A stretch of 64,000 nucleotides of DNA from Streptomyces netropsis (GCF_014203545.1 NZ_JACHJG010000005.1:259726-323725); one strand, 5' to 3'. Positions 1 through 9,154 are shown, counted from the first letter of the stretch. Program-made: numbers and translations. The notes: generated from the letters alone by a model not told the origin.

Positions 1-2351
1 TCCTGGTGGCGGTGCTGGTAGATGGCGATGATGCCGCGGTTGTTCGAGGCGTAGCAGCTGGGAATGGGGTCGCCGCAGGCGCGGCCGAGCAGTACGGCGT
101 GCCGGGCCTGTTCGTCGGCCTGGTCGAACCGGCCCGCCAGGCTGTGCACATGGGTGAGCACGGTCCGCGCGCGCCCTTCCGCCCGCCCGTCGCCCGCGGC
201 CTGGGTGGCGGCCAGCAGGTCCGTCGCGGCCTGCTCGTACTGACGGGAGTCGGCGCCCGACTCGGCGAGGTCCTTCGCCGCGAGGAGCAGGTCGACGGCG
301 CGGCGCAGGGTGAGGCCGGCGGTGTTCGCGTGCTGCCGTACGCAGGCGAGCAGGCAGCCGGCCTCGGCGAAGAGCCAGTCGCTCGCCGCTCCCCGGTCCG
401 TGAACGTCAGGCCCGGGTGCGTGGTGGGCGTGAGGTGGGCGAGGAGCTGGTCGCCGGGGCGCTCGAGGACGTACACGCCGGCCGCCGTGGCCAGGTAGAA
501 GTCCAGCAGGCGGGACATCGCGGCGTCCCGTTCGGCGGGCGGCTGCTCGTCGCGCTCGGCGCATGCACGCGCGTAGAGGCGCAGGAGGTCGTGGTAGCGG
601 TAGCGGCCCGGAGCCGCGGATTCGAGGAGCGAGGTGTCGACCAGCGATTCCAGCAGTTCCTCGGTGGCGTCGGGGTCGAGGTCGAGTACGGCGGCCGCGG
701 CGGCGAGGGAGATGTCGGGGCCGTCGGCGAGGCCGAGGAGGCGGAAGGCGCGGGCCTGGGCGGGCTCCAGCTGGCCGTAGCCGAGCTCGAAGGTGGCCTT
801 GACCGCGAGGTCGCCGGCCCGGAGCTCGTCCAGCCGGCGGCGCTCGTCGCCGAGCTTGCGGGCCAGGACGGAGACGGTCCAGGTGCGGCGGGCGGCCAGC
901 CGGGAGGCGGCGATGCGGATGGCGAGCGGCAGGAAGCCGCAGGCGGCGACGACGTCCATGGCGGCGTCGCGCTCGGCGCCCACGCGCTCCGTGCCGACGA
1001 TGCGGGTGAAGAGGACGAGTGCTTCCTCGGGGCTCATCACGTCGAGGTCGACGAGGTGGGCGCCGGCGAGGTCGACCATGCGGCTGCGGCTGGTGACCAG
1101 CGCCGCGCAGCCTTCGGTGCCGGGCAGCAGCGGGCGGACCTGGGCGGCGTCGCGGGCGTTGTCCAGCAGGGCCAGCACCCGGCGTCCGTCGAGGGTGGAG
1201 CGGAAGAGCGCGGAGCGCTCCTCGACGCCGTCCGGAATAGCGGAGTCGGGGATTCCGAGGGCCCGCAGGAAGGAGCCCAGCACGGCCTCCGGCTCGGCGA
1301 CCACGGGCCCGGTGCCCTGGAGGTCCACGTACAGCTGCCCGTCCGGGAAGTGGTGGCGGGCGGCGTGGGCGACGTGCACCGCCAGCGTCGTCTTGCCGAC
1401 GCCGCCGATGCCCGCGACCGCGGAGACCGCCATGACCCGGCCCTCGGCGGTGGCGAGCTGGTCGCTCAGCTCGTGGACGAACGCGGTGCGGCCGGTGAAG
1501 TCGGAGACGGTCGCCGGGAGCTGGGCGGGGCGGACGAAGGTGGGCCCGGCGGTGGGGCGGTCCTCCGCGGTGAAGTGGATGTTGAGGTCGGTGTCGGCCT
1601 GGAGGATGCGCTGCTGGAGTTCGGAGAGCTCGGCGCAGGGGTCGACGCCCAGCTCGTCGGCGAGCAGCCGACGGGTGTCGGCGTAGACCGCGAGGGCCTC
1701 GGCCTGGCGGCCGCTGCGGTAGAGGGCGAGCATCAGTAGCTCGCGCAGCCGCTCGCGCAGCGGGTGCGCGGCGGTCAGGGCGGTCAGCTCGGAGACGGCC
1801 TCGGCGTGGCAGCCGACCTCGAGGTCCAGGTCGAGGCGGGTCTCCAGCAGGGTGAGGCGCCACTCCTCCAGCCGGGTGCGCTGGGTGTCGGCGTACGGGC
1901 CGGACAGGCCCGCGAGCGGCTCGCCGTCCCAGACGTCGAGCGCGTCGTTGATGAGCCGGCGGGCGCCGCAGCGGTCGCCGGCGGCGCGGGCCTTCTCGGC
2001 TTCGGCGGCGAGCTGCTCGGCGGTGTCGATGTCGAGGCCGCCGGCGCCCACGCGTATCGCGTAGCCGCCGGACTCGCTGACCAGGGCGTCGGCGTCGGGT
2101 CCGAAGGCCTTGCGCAGCCGGGAGGCGTACGTCCGCAGGGCGGCGAGGGCGGCGTGCGGGGGTTCCTCGCCCCAGAGGGCGTCGACCAGTTCGGGCGCGG
2201 TGGCGGTGCGGCCGCCGCGCAGCAGCAGCGCCGCGAGGAGCGCCCGCTGCTGGGGTGAGCCGCTGTGCAGCAGTTCGTCGCCGCGCCAGGCGCGGACGGG
2301 CCCGAGCACGGTGAAGCGCAGCTGCTGCCCGTGCCCTGTGTCGCCGGCCAT
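1..2351 (-). CDS. AfsR/SARP-family transcriptional regulator (C-terminus cut by window edge)
   Basis: About 783 residues are visible and the reading frame runs off the left edge. The order is a winged-helix OmpR-type DNA-binding domain (about residues 8-95), a bacterial transcriptional activation domain BTAD (about 100-250), an NB-ARC ATPase with P-loop GIGGVGKTT near residue 313, then helical TPR-like sequence. This is the architecture of AfsR-type SARP regulators, which are ATP-dependent activators of secondary metabolism or physiology. The ATG at 2349-2351 gives MAGDTGHGQQLRFTVLGPV, the usual SARP N-terminus. It is divergent from the amidohydrolase operon, but its own target cannot be told from the sequence. 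A SARP alone does not prove an antibiotic cluster, and none is seen here. Confidence 0.9.
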   Translation of the reverse strand, partial: MAGDTGHGQQLRFTVLGPVRAWRGDELLHSGSPQQRALLAALLLRGGRTATAPELVDALWGEEPPHAALAALRTYASRLRKAFGPDADALVSESGGYAIRVGAGGLDIDTAEQLAAEAEKARAAGDRCGARRLINDALDVWDGEPLAGLSGPYADTQRTRLEEWRLTLLETRLDLDLEVGCHAEAVSELTALTAAHPLRERLRELLMLALYRSGRQAEALAVYADTRRLLADELGVDPCAELSELQQRILQADTDLNIHFTAEDRPTAGPTFVRPAQLPATVSDFTGRTAFVHELSDQLATAEGRVMAVSAVAGIGGVGKTTLAVHVAHAARHHFPDGQLYVDLQGTGPVVAEPEAVLGSFLRALGIPDSAIPDGVEERSALFRSTLDGRRVLALLDNARDAAQVRPLLPGTEGCAALVTSRSRMVDLAGAHLVDLDVMSPEEALVLFTRIVGTERVGAERDAAMDVVAACGFLPLAIRIAASRLAARRTWTVSVLARKLGDERRRLDELRAGDLAVKATFELGYGQLEPAQARAFRLLGLADGPDISLAAAAAVLDLDPDATEELLESLVDTSLLESAAPGRYRYHDLLRLYARACAERDEQPPAERDAAMSRLLDFYLATAAGVYVLERPGDQLLAHLTPTTHPGLTFTDRGAASDWLFAEAGCLLACVRQHANTAGLTLRRAVDLLLAAKDLAESGADSRQYEQAATDLLAATQAAGDGRAEGRARTVLTHVHSLAGRFDQADEQARHAVLLGRACGDPIPSCYASNNRGIIAIYQHRHQ

Positions 2352-2467
2352 CGTGACCCCCTGTGTCCTGCTCGGTCGCACCGGCCAGTCTGCCTTGTTC
2401 GGGGCCTCTACGTCAGCAGGGGTCCGGCCTCTCCACAAGGCCTGCCAAGGACCACCTCACCACATAG

Positions 2468-2482
2468 CTGACGGGTCGTCAG
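2468..2482. promoter_or_regulatory. Operator palindrome CTGACGNNNCGTCAG, site 1
   Basis: Perfect 6-bp inverted repeat with a 3-bp spacer (GGT), 21 bp before the amidohydrolase ATG. Its left arm CTGACG also sits 17 bp upstream of TAACGT (2491-2496), so it could be the -35 element of the promoter. The same palindrome recurs at 5778-5792 and 18364-18378. The form suits a TetR- or GntR-like dimeric repressor (inference). Confidence 0.8.
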
Positions 2483-2490
2483 TTCAGCGC

Positions 2491-2496
2491 TAACGT
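2491..2496 (+). promoter_or_regulatory. Candidate -10 box of the amidohydrolase operon
   Basis: TAACGT lies 17 bp downstream of CTGACG. Initiation about 7 nt further on would fall at or next to the ATG at 2504. No Shine-Dalgarno sequence is visible there, so the transcript may be leaderless. Confidence 0.4.
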
Positions 2497-2503
2497 GTCG
2501 GCC

Positions 2504-3733
2504 ATGGAGAGCTTCCCGAAGATAATCTCGGTGGACGACCACACGGTCGAGCCCCCCAACGTCTGGCGGGACCGACTTCCGACGAAATTCCACGACGTCG
2601 GACCCCGGATCGTGCGGGCGCCGATGAAGGAGCTGACCTTCGTGGGCGGCAGGTTCGCGCCGAAGATGGGCGCCCCCGGGGACGACGGACCGGTGGCGGA
2701 CTGGTGGGTCTATGAGGATTTGCACCGTCCTCTCACACGGCTTGATACCGCCGTCGGATACTCCAGGGATGACATCAAGCTCGAAGGAATCACCTACGAG
2801 CAGATGCGGCCGGGCTCCTACAGCGTGCCGGAGCGGCTGGCCGACATGGACGTCAACCACGTGCAATCGGCGCTCTGTTTCCCTACCTTTCCGCGCTTTT
2901 GCGGGCAAACCTTCACCGAGGCGCGCGACCGCGAACTGGGGCTGCTGGGCGTACGGGCCTACAACGACTGGATGGTCGAGGAGTGGTGCGGCCCCCAGGC
3001 GCACGGCCGGCTGATCCCGCTCACGCTCGTACCGCTGTGGGACGCGGAGCTGGCCGCCGAGGAGGTGCGCCGCAACGCCGCGCGCGGGGTGCGGGCCGTC
3101 TGTTTCTCCGAGATACCGCCGCACCTGGGGCTGCCGTCCGTCCACACCGACGACTGGGACCCCTTCCTGCGCGCCTGCGACGAGACCGGGACCGTCATCG
3201 CCATGCACATCGGATCCTCCTCGCGCATGCCGTCCACCTCCGCCGACGCGCCGCCCGCGGTGGGTTCGACCATCACCTTCGCCAACTGCTGCTTCTCGAT
3301 GACCGACTGGCTGATGTCGGGGAAGTTCGACCGTTTCCCGCACCTCAGGATCATGTACGCCGAGGGCCAGATCGGCTGGATCCCGTACATCCTCGAGCGC
3401 GCGGACGTGGTCTGGGAGGAGAACCGGGGCTGGGGAGGCGTCGCCGAGAAGGTGCTCCGCCCGCCGTCCGAGCTGTTCGCCGAGCACGTGTACGGCTGCT
3501 TCTTCGACGACGCCTTCGGTCTGCGCAACCTCGACGCCATCGGGGCCGGGAACGTGCTGTACGAGACCGACTACCCGCACTCCGACTCCACCTGGCCCAG
3601 GTCGAAGGAGATCGGCGAGGAGCAGATGGGGCACCTGGCGCCCGAGGTCGTCGAGCGCATCGTGCGGGGCAACGCGATCGACCTGCTGGGGCTCACCCCG
3701 GAGGGCCTGTGGGCGGGAGCGGGCCGTGCCTGA
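2504..3733 (+). CDS. Amidohydrolase family protein (COG2159, ACMSD-like)
   Basis: A 409-residue TIM-barrel amidohydrolase-2 family protein. The N-terminal metal-site signature is VDDHTVEPP, a D-H-x-x-E variant typical of the actinobacterial branch. Later ligand motifs are MHIGSS in mid-protein and ETDYPHSDST near residue 355. Relatives are metal-dependent hydrolases or decarboxylases of aromatic or steroid-like acids; the substrate here is unknown. The ATG at 2504 is preferred to the in-frame GTG at 2495, because a -10-like TAACGT covers the latter. It is the first gene of an operon with an LLM oxidoreductase, whose GTG overlaps its end by 8 bp, and an SDR, under palindrome site 1. Confidence 0.85.
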   Translation: MESFPKIISVDDHTVEPPNVWRDRLPTKFHDVGPRIVRAPMKELTFVGGRFAPKMGAPGDDGPVADWWVYEDLHRPLTRLDTAVGYSRDDIKLEGITYEQMRPGSYSVPERLADMDVNHVQSALCFPTFPRFCGQTFTEARDRELGLLGVRAYNDWMVEEWCGPQAHGRLIPLTLVPLWDAELAAEEVRRNAARGVRAVCFSEIPPHLGLPSVHTDDWDPFLRACDETGTVIAMHIGSSSRMPSTSADAPPAVGSTITFANCCFSMTDWLMSGKFDRFPHLRIMYAEGQIGWIPYILERADVVWEENRGWGGVAEKVLRPPSELFAEHVYGCFFDDAFGLRNLDAIGAGNVLYETDYPHSDSTWPRSKEIGEEQMGHLAPEVVERIVRGNAIDLLGLTPEGLWAGAGRA

Positions 3734-4721
3734 CACGGCGCTGCCGGGCGGCGGGCCCGGCCGCCGCCACGGACTGCGCGTCCTGCCGCCGGACCGGCTG
3801 GCGTACGGCATGCAGCTGCCCGTCCAGTCGCAGAGCACCCTCTACGCCGAGCCCTGGGAGGCCGCCGCCGGGCCCGCCGAGCTGCTGGAGATCGCCCGGG
3901 CCGCCGACCGGCTCGGTTTCGCCTACCTCGCGACCTGCGACCACGTGGCCGTCCCCGCACGGCTCGCGGCCACCATGGGCACCGTCTGGTACGACCCCGT
4001 GGCCACCCTCGCCTTCCTCGCCGCCGTCACCGAGCGGACCCTGCTGATGAGCCATGTGGCCGTCGCCGGGCTGCGGCACCCGCTGGTCACCGCGAAGCAG
4101 TACGCGACGGTGGACCGGCTCTCGGGAGGGCGGCTGGTCCTCGGGGTCGGTGCGGGTCACGTCGAGGAGGAGTTCGCGGCGCTGGGCGCGGACTTCGGGC
4201 GGCGCGGGGCGGTCCTGGACGAGACGATCGACGCGCTGAAGGCGGCGCTGGGCCCGGGGGAGTTCCCCGAGTTCCACGGCGAGCGGTTCTCCTTCCGCGG
4301 CCTCGGGCAGGCCCCGCGGCCGGTGCGGACGCCCCGGCCGCCGCTGTGGGTGGGCGGCTCCTCTCCCCCCGCCCTGCGCAGGGCGGCGCTCAGGGGCGAC
4401 GGCTGGCTGTCGCAGGGCGACCGCCGCGAGCAACTGCCCCATCAGGTGGCCCGGCTGCGGCGGCTGCGCGCGGAAGCGGGGAAGGACGGGCCCTTCGCGA
4501 TCGGAGCCATCACCGAGCCGCTGTACGTGGGCGCGCCCGGCTGGGACACCGGCCCGCGCACGCTGACCGGGGAGCCGGAGGCTCTCGCGGAGTCGCTGCG
4601 CGCCTACCGGGCGATCGGCGCCGACCAGATCCAGGTGCGGTTCCGCTGCCGGGACCTGCCCGAACTCCTCGACCAGATGGCGGGCTTCGCGGATGCCGTG
4701 GCCCCGCACCTCGACGACTAG
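3726..4721 (+). CDS. LLM-class (F420/flavin-dependent) oxidoreductase
   Basis: A 331-residue bacterial luciferase-like monooxygenase-fold protein. Signatures are LLEIARAADRLGFAYLA near the N-terminus, the core DRLSGGRLVLGVGAGHVEEEF, and PPLWVGGSS further on. This subgroup commonly uses coenzyme F420, and the F420 synthesis gene fbiC lies about 9 kb downstream. It starts inside the end of the amidohydrolase gene (GTG at 3726, 8-bp overlap), implying translational coupling. Whether it is a flavin monooxygenase or an F420 reductase cannot be decided from sequence alone. Confidence 0.85.
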   Translation: MPDTALPGGGPGRRHGLRVLPPDRLAYGMQLPVQSQSTLYAEPWEAAAGPAELLEIARAADRLGFAYLATCDHVAVPARLAATMGTVWYDPVATLAFLAAVTERTLLMSHVAVAGLRHPLVTAKQYATVDRLSGGRLVLGVGAGHVEEEFAALGADFGRRGAVLDETIDALKAALGPGEFPEFHGERFSFRGLGQAPRPVRTPRPPLWVGGSSPPALRRAALRGDGWLSQGDRREQLPHQVARLRRLRAEAGKDGPFAIGAITEPLYVGAPGWDTGPRTLTGEPEALAESLRAYRAIGADQIQVRFRCRDLPELLDQMAGFADAVAPHLDD

Positions 4722-4757
4722 GGCGTGTCCGGCGCGCTGGCCCTGCCGGGCCGTGGC

Positions 4758-4789
4758 GTGGACACCTCCGCTGCGCGGGCGGTGTCCAC
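4758..4789. terminator. Hairpin between LLM and SDR genes
   Basis: GTGGACACC (4758-4766) pairs with GGTGTCCAC (4781-4789). It lies in the 214-bp gap between co-directional genes and could attenuate transcription into the SDR gene. It is directly followed by interspersed-repeat sequence. Confidence 0.35.
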
Positions 4790-4833
4790 AAACTCCCCCA
4801 GCTACCGCTGGGAGGTGCCCCCCCAGCACAGCA

Positions 4834-4887
4834 GCCCGTCCGGCGCTTGAGGACGCGCCCGCAGGGCGCCGGCCGCCGCAGGCGGCA
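4834..4887 (+). repeat. Interspersed Streptomyces intergenic repeat, copy A
   Basis: A 54-bp block starting GCCCGTCCGGCGCTTGAGGA and ending CGCCGCAGGCGGCA. A near-identical copy is at 62503-62556, and a reverse-complement copy is at 10733-10784. It is non-coding and rich in hairpins. The preceding CTCCCCCAGCTACCGCTGGG segment is another sequence type often seen between Streptomyces genes. Confidence 0.7.
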
Positions 4888-4935
4888 CGAAACGGCGGGT
4901 GAGCCGCCGACCAGGATCGAAAGGGGACGTCCCTC

Positions 4936-5697
4936 ATGGGCAAGCTGGACGGGCGCGTCGTGCTCATCACCGGCGCGGCGCGGGGGCAGGGCGAGTGGGA
5001 AGCGCGGCTCTTCGCTGCCGAGGGGGCGCGGGTGGTCCTCGCGGACGTCCTGGACGACGCGGGCACGGCCGTGGCGAAGGACCTCGGGGAGGGCGCCCGC
5101 TACGTCCACCTCGACGTGGGTGACGAGGCGGACTGGGTGGCGGCCGTCGCCCTCGCGAAGGAGACCTTCGGCACGCTGGACGGGCTGGTCAACAACGCCG
5201 GCATCCTGCGGTACGGGGAGCTGGAGGGCACCTCCCTCACCGAGTACCAGGAGGTCGTCCGGGTCAACCAGATCGGCCCGTTCCTGGGGATGCGGACCGC
5301 GGCGCCCGAGCTGGCGGCGGCGGGCGGCGGGACGATCGTCAACACGGCCTCGTACGTGGCCATGGCGGGCATGGCCACCCTCACCGCCTACGCGGCGACC
5401 AAGGCCGCCGTCGTCGCGATGACCCGGGTGGCGGCGCTGGAGCTGGCGGGCCGGGGCATCCGGGTCAACGCGCTGTGCCCGGGCGGCATCGACACCCCGA
5501 TGACGAACCCGGGCGGTGACGGGGCGGCGGGGCTGGAGGAGATGTTCCGCAAGCTGGTGCCGCTGGGGCGGCCGGGGCGGCCGGAGGAGGTGGCGCGGGC
5601 GGCGTTGTTCCTGACGTCGGACGACTCCTCGTACCTCACCGGGCAGCCGGTCGTCATTGACGGCGGCTGGCTGGCGGGGGTGCCGCTCCCCTCATGA
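4936..5697 (+). CDS. SDR-family NAD(P)-dependent oxidoreductase
   Basis: A 253-residue classical short-chain dehydrogenase/reductase. It has the cofactor motif TGAARGQG near residues 12-19, NNAG near 88, catalytic Ser in NTASYV, and Y-A-A-T-K near 155. The C-terminus ends with YLTGQPVVIDGGW, typical of full-length members. ATG is preceded by GAAAGGGGACG as ribosome-binding site. It is third in the run after the amidohydrolase and LLM genes, separated by 214 bp of repeat sequence, so it may have its own promoter. It likely oxidises an alcohol or reduces a ketone in the same catabolic route (inference from context). Confidence 0.9.
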   Translation: MGKLDGRVVLITGAARGQGEWEARLFAAEGARVVLADVLDDAGTAVAKDLGEGARYVHLDVGDEADWVAAVALAKETFGTLDGLVNNAGILRYGELEGTSLTEYQEVVRVNQIGPFLGMRTAAPELAAAGGGTIVNTASYVAMAGMATLTAYAATKAAVVAMTRVAALELAGRGIRVNALCPGGIDTPMTNPGGDGAAGLEEMFRKLVPLGRPGRPEEVARAALFLTSDDSSYLTGQPVVIDGGWLAGVPLPS

Positions 5698-5777
5698 CGA
5701 GGGCCCGCCCACAGGTCCGCCGGGACCCCGTCCGACCGTCTTGACGGCCTGTGCCACCGGTGCCAGAGTCTGCGTAC

Positions 5778-5792
5778 CTGACGATGCGTCAG
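5778..5792. promoter_or_regulatory. Operator palindrome CTGACGNNNCGTCAG, site 2
   Basis: CTGACG-ATG-CGTCAG is identical in both arms and spacing to sites 1 and 3. It lies 23 bp upstream of the GTG start of the LLM gene, where a bound repressor would overlap the promoter. Confidence 0.8.
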
Positions 5793-5815
5793 AATCACAG
5801 GGACGGTGAACCTCC

Positions 5816-6943
5816 GTGGAATTCGGGATCTTTGTGCAGGGATATGTGCCGGCGAGCCGTTCGGCGGCCGACCCCGGGGCCGAGCACCACGCGCTGATGG
5901 AGGAGACCGAGTACGTCATCCAGGCGGACGCGTCGGGCTTCAAGTACGCCTGGGCCTCCGAGCACCACTTCCTCGACGAGTACTCGCACCTCTCCGCCAA
6001 CGACGTCTTCCTCGGCTACCTCGCGCACGCGACCGAGCGCATCCACCTCGGCTCGGGGATCTTCAACCCCCTGCCGCAGGTCAACCACCCCGCCAAGGTC
6101 GCCGAGAAGGTCGCCATGCTCGACCACCTCTCCGGCGGGCGGTTCGAGTTCGGATCCGGGCGGGGCGCGGGCAGCCACGAGATCCTCGGGTTCCTGCCGG
6201 GCATCACCGACATGAACCACACCAAGGAGATCTGGGAAGAGACCATCGCCGAGTTCCCCAAGATGTGGCTCCAGGAGGAGTACGAGGGCTTCCAGGGCAC
6301 CCACTGGTCCCTGCCCGCCCGCAAGATCCTGCCGAAGCCGTACGGGCCGTCCCACCCGGCGATGTGGTACGCCGCCGGGTCGCCGTCCTCGTACGCCATG
6401 GCGGGGCGCAAGGGGTTGGGCGTGCTGGGCTTCAGCGTGCAGAAGGTCTCCGACATGGAGTGGGTCGTCGAGTCGTACAAGACGGCGGTCGGGCAGGCGG
6501 AGGCCGTCGGGGCCTTCGTCAACGACAACGTGATGGTGACCTCGACCGCGATCTGCGCGGAGACGCACGCCAAGGCCGTCGAGATCGCGGTGAGCGGCGG
6601 GCTGAACTACCTGCAGTCGCTGCTCTTCCGCTACCACGACACCTTCCCCCGGCCCGACGGCATCCCCGAGTGGCCGGAGCTGCTGCCCGAGTACACCGAG
6701 GAGATCATCGAGCTGCTCATCGCGGAGGAGCTGATGATCTGCGGTGACCCGGACGAGGTCTTCCGCCAGTGCAAGCGCTGGGAACAGGCGGGCGCGGACC
6801 AGCTGTCGTTCGGGCTGCCGATCGGCGTGCCGTACGAGCACACGATGGAGACCATCCGGCTGATCGGGGAGCACGTCATCCCGAAGATCGACACGGACCC
6901 CGTGCACCGCACGACGCGCTTCCGCCAGGCCGCCGGGTCCTGA
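5816..6943 (+). CDS. LLM-class flavin-dependent oxidoreductase
   Basis: A 375-residue luciferase-like monooxygenase-fold protein. Motifs are ASEHHFLDEYSHLSAND, LGSGIFNPLPQVNHPAKVAE and MLDHLSGGRFEFGSGRGAG, the flavin-site region of this family. The visible FGIFVQGYVP start and this EHHF motif place it with the alkanal/dibenzothiophene-type LLM monooxygenases rather than with the F420-type enzyme at 3726. The GTG at 5816 is the only sensible start, and the leader is short. It is followed by an amidohydrolase gene after a hairpin-containing 179-bp gap, and it is controlled by palindrome site 2. The substrate is unknown. Confidence 0.87.
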   Translation: MEFGIFVQGYVPASRSAADPGAEHHALMEETEYVIQADASGFKYAWASEHHFLDEYSHLSANDVFLGYLAHATERIHLGSGIFNPLPQVNHPAKVAEKVAMLDHLSGGRFEFGSGRGAGSHEILGFLPGITDMNHTKEIWEETIAEFPKMWLQEEYEGFQGTHWSLPARKILPKPYGPSHPAMWYAAGSPSSYAMAGRKGLGVLGFSVQKVSDMEWVVESYKTAVGQAEAVGAFVNDNVMVTSTAICAETHAKAVEIAVSGGLNYLQSLLFRYHDTFPRPDGIPEWPELLPEYTEEIIELLIAEELMICGDPDEVFRQCKRWEQAGADQLSFGLPIGVPYEHTMETIRLIGEHVIPKIDTDPVHRTTRFRQAAGS

Positions 6944-6960
6944 GCGGACGCCCACGCGCA

Positions 6961-6992
6961 CCGGGGCGGCGCCTCCCGGGCCGCCGCCCCGG
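6961..6992. terminator. GC hairpin after LLM gene
   Basis: CCGGGGCGGCG (6961-6971) pairs with CGCCGCCCCGG (6982-6992). It is a possible partial terminator before the downstream amidohydrolase gene. Confidence 0.45.
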
Positions 6993-7122
6993 CCCTTCCC
7001 GCCACGCGCGCGTGCCCGGCGCCCACGCACCGGAAACCGTCCCCGGCCCGCTCGGCGTGCCCGGCCCTTCTCGCCCTCTGACCGTCGGCAACGTCCGCCC
7101 CGGACCGCAGAGAGGACCCGCC

Positions 7123-8877
7123 ATGCTCGACCACCTGATCCGGCGCGCCACCGTCGTCGACGGCACGGGGGCGCCCCCGTTCGTCGCGGACGTCGGCATC
7201 GAGGACGGGCGGATCGCGGTGGTCGGCACGACGGCGGTGCCCGGCGGCCGGGTGAACCGCCGGGCACGGACCGAGGAGGACGCGACCGGGCTCGTCCTCG
7301 CACCGGGGTTCGTCGACCCGCACACCCACTACGACGCGCAGCTCTTCTGGGACCCGTACGCCACCCCGTCCATGAGCCACGGCGTCACCACCGTCGTCGG
7401 CGGCAACTGCGGCTTCACCCTCGCCCCGCTCCACCCCGGCCGCCCCGCGGACGCCGACTACACCCGGCGGATGATGAGCAAGGTCGAGGGCATGTCGCTG
7501 ACGGCCCTGGAGGAGGGCGCGCCCTGGACCTGGTCGTCCTTCGGCGAGTACCTCGACGCCCTGGACGGGCGGATCGCCGTCAACGCCGGGTTCATGGTGG
7601 GGCACTGCGCGCTGCGCCGCCATGTGATGGGTCCGGCGGCCGTGGGCGGCAGGCCCGACGCACAGCAGTCGAAGCAGCTGCTCACCCTGCTCCACGAGGC
7701 GATGGACGCGGGCGCCTGGGGGCTCTCCACGACCCAGTCGACCACCCACACCGACGGGGACGGCCGGCCCGTGGCCTCCCGGCACGCGCTCCCCGAGGAG
7801 CTGCTCGCCCTGTCCCGGGCCGTCGGCGAGCACGAGGGCACCCAGATCGAGGCCATCGTCACCGGGTGCCTGGACCGGTTCGCGGACGAGGAGATCGACC
7901 TCCTGGTGGGGATGACGGCCGCCGCCGGCCGCCCGTTGAACTGGAACGTCCTCACCATCGACGCCGCCGTCCCCGAGCGCGTGCCGCGCCAGCTCGCCGC
8001 GGCCGCGCGGGCCCGCGCGGCGGGCGGCCGGATCGTCGCGCTGACCATGCCGATCCTGACGCCCATGAACATGTCGCTCGGCACCTTCTGCGCCCTGAAC
8101 CTCATCCCCGGCTGGGGCGAGACCCTGGCCCTGCCCGTGCCGCGGCGCATCGCCAGGCTGCGCGAGGCGTCCGTCCGGGCGGAGCTGCTGCGGTGCGCGC
8201 ACAGCGAGGAGGCCGGGGTCTTCCGGCGACTGACCGACTTCGGGCGGTACGTGATCGGCGATACGTACGCGAAGGAGAACGAGGGCCTGACCGGCCGGGT
8301 CGTGCGCGACATCGCCGCCGAGCGCGGCACGGACCCTTTCTCGTGCCTGGTCGACATCTGCGCCGCCGACGAGCTGCGCACGGTCCTGTGGCCGATGCCG
8401 ACGGACAACGACCCCGCCAGCTGGGAGCTGCGGCGGCGCACCTGGGAGCACGAGGACGTGCTGCTCGGCGGCTCGGACGCGGGGGCGCACCTGGACCGGA
8501 TGTGCGGGGCGCCGTACACGACGCGCTTCCTCGGGGACTGTCTGCGCGGCCGGAAGCTGGTGCCCCTCGAGCGGGCCGTGCGGATGCTGACGGACGACCC
8601 GGCGCGGCTGTTCGGGCTGCGCGGCCGCGGCCGGATCGCCCGGGGCTGGCACGCGGACCTCGTGCTGTTCGACCCGGACCGGATCGACGCGGGCCCGGCC
8701 ACGCTCGTCCACGACCTGCCGGGGGACGGCCCCCGGCTGGACGCCCCGGCGCGCGGGGTGGTCAGCGTCCGCGTGAACGGCGTCGAGACGGTGCGGCACG
8801 ACGTGACGACGGGCGCGGTGCCCGGGGTGGTGCTGCGGTCGGGGCGGGACACGGAGACGGTGGGGACCACTCACTGA
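7123..8877 (+). CDS. N-acyl-D-amino-acid deacylase-type amidohydrolase
   Basis: A 584-residue amidohydrolase of the D-aminoacylase branch (COG3653). The metal motif is PGFVDPHTHYDAQLFWDPY (about residues 62-80). A GNCGFTLAP motif follows, and the active-site Asp lies in LLGGSDAGAHLDRM near residue 455. The C-terminal sheet domain carries VVSVRVNGVETVRHD. The ATG at 7123 has AGAGGA 6 nt upstream. It is probably co-expressed with the LLM gene 179 bp before it. This branch removes acyl groups from N-acyl-D-amino acids, but many members in catabolic clusters act on other amides or ring C-N bonds, so the substrate is open. Confidence 0.85.
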   Translation: MLDHLIRRATVVDGTGAPPFVADVGIEDGRIAVVGTTAVPGGRVNRRARTEEDATGLVLAPGFVDPHTHYDAQLFWDPYATPSMSHGVTTVVGGNCGFTLAPLHPGRPADADYTRRMMSKVEGMSLTALEEGAPWTWSSFGEYLDALDGRIAVNAGFMVGHCALRRHVMGPAAVGGRPDAQQSKQLLTLLHEAMDAGAWGLSTTQSTTHTDGDGRPVASRHALPEELLALSRAVGEHEGTQIEAIVTGCLDRFADEEIDLLVGMTAAAGRPLNWNVLTIDAAVPERVPRQLAAAARARAAGGRIVALTMPILTPMNMSLGTFCALNLIPGWGETLALPVPRRIARLREASVRAELLRCAHSEEAGVFRRLTDFGRYVIGDTYAKENEGLTGRVVRDIAAERGTDPFSCLVDICAADELRTVLWPMPTDNDPASWELRRRTWEHEDVLLGGSDAGAHLDRMCGAPYTTRFLGDCLRGRKLVPLERAVRMLTDDPARLFGLRGRGRIARGWHADLVLFDPDRIDAGPATLVHDLPGDGPRLDAPARGVVSVRVNGVETVRHDVTTGAVPGVVLRSGRDTETVGTTH

Positions 8878-9154
8878 GACGGCCGGGGCTCCCGCACCGG
8901 GCACGGGAAATTTTCGAACCAGGACAAAAGGTGCGGCGCTACGGTTCCCGTAATCCGGTCACCTCCGGCTTACCCCTTGGTGTTACCTCCCGTAACCCGC
9001 TGTTCGCCTTCCTTTGCCAGGTCAACTCCGCCAACCGGCTTATAGGTTCAAGGCGCTCCCCCTGGACGGCGACCCTCCGGATGCGGAAACAGCAGCACTT
9101 AACGTCCTGCCCATGGTTCAGGTACATCCACGGCCCCGGGCCGGAGACACGGTA

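Noticed and set aside
1..8877. Secondary-metabolite cluster led by the AfsR/SARP gene
   Set aside because: No synthase, ligase or tailoring backbone gene is present; the neighbouring genes look catabolic.
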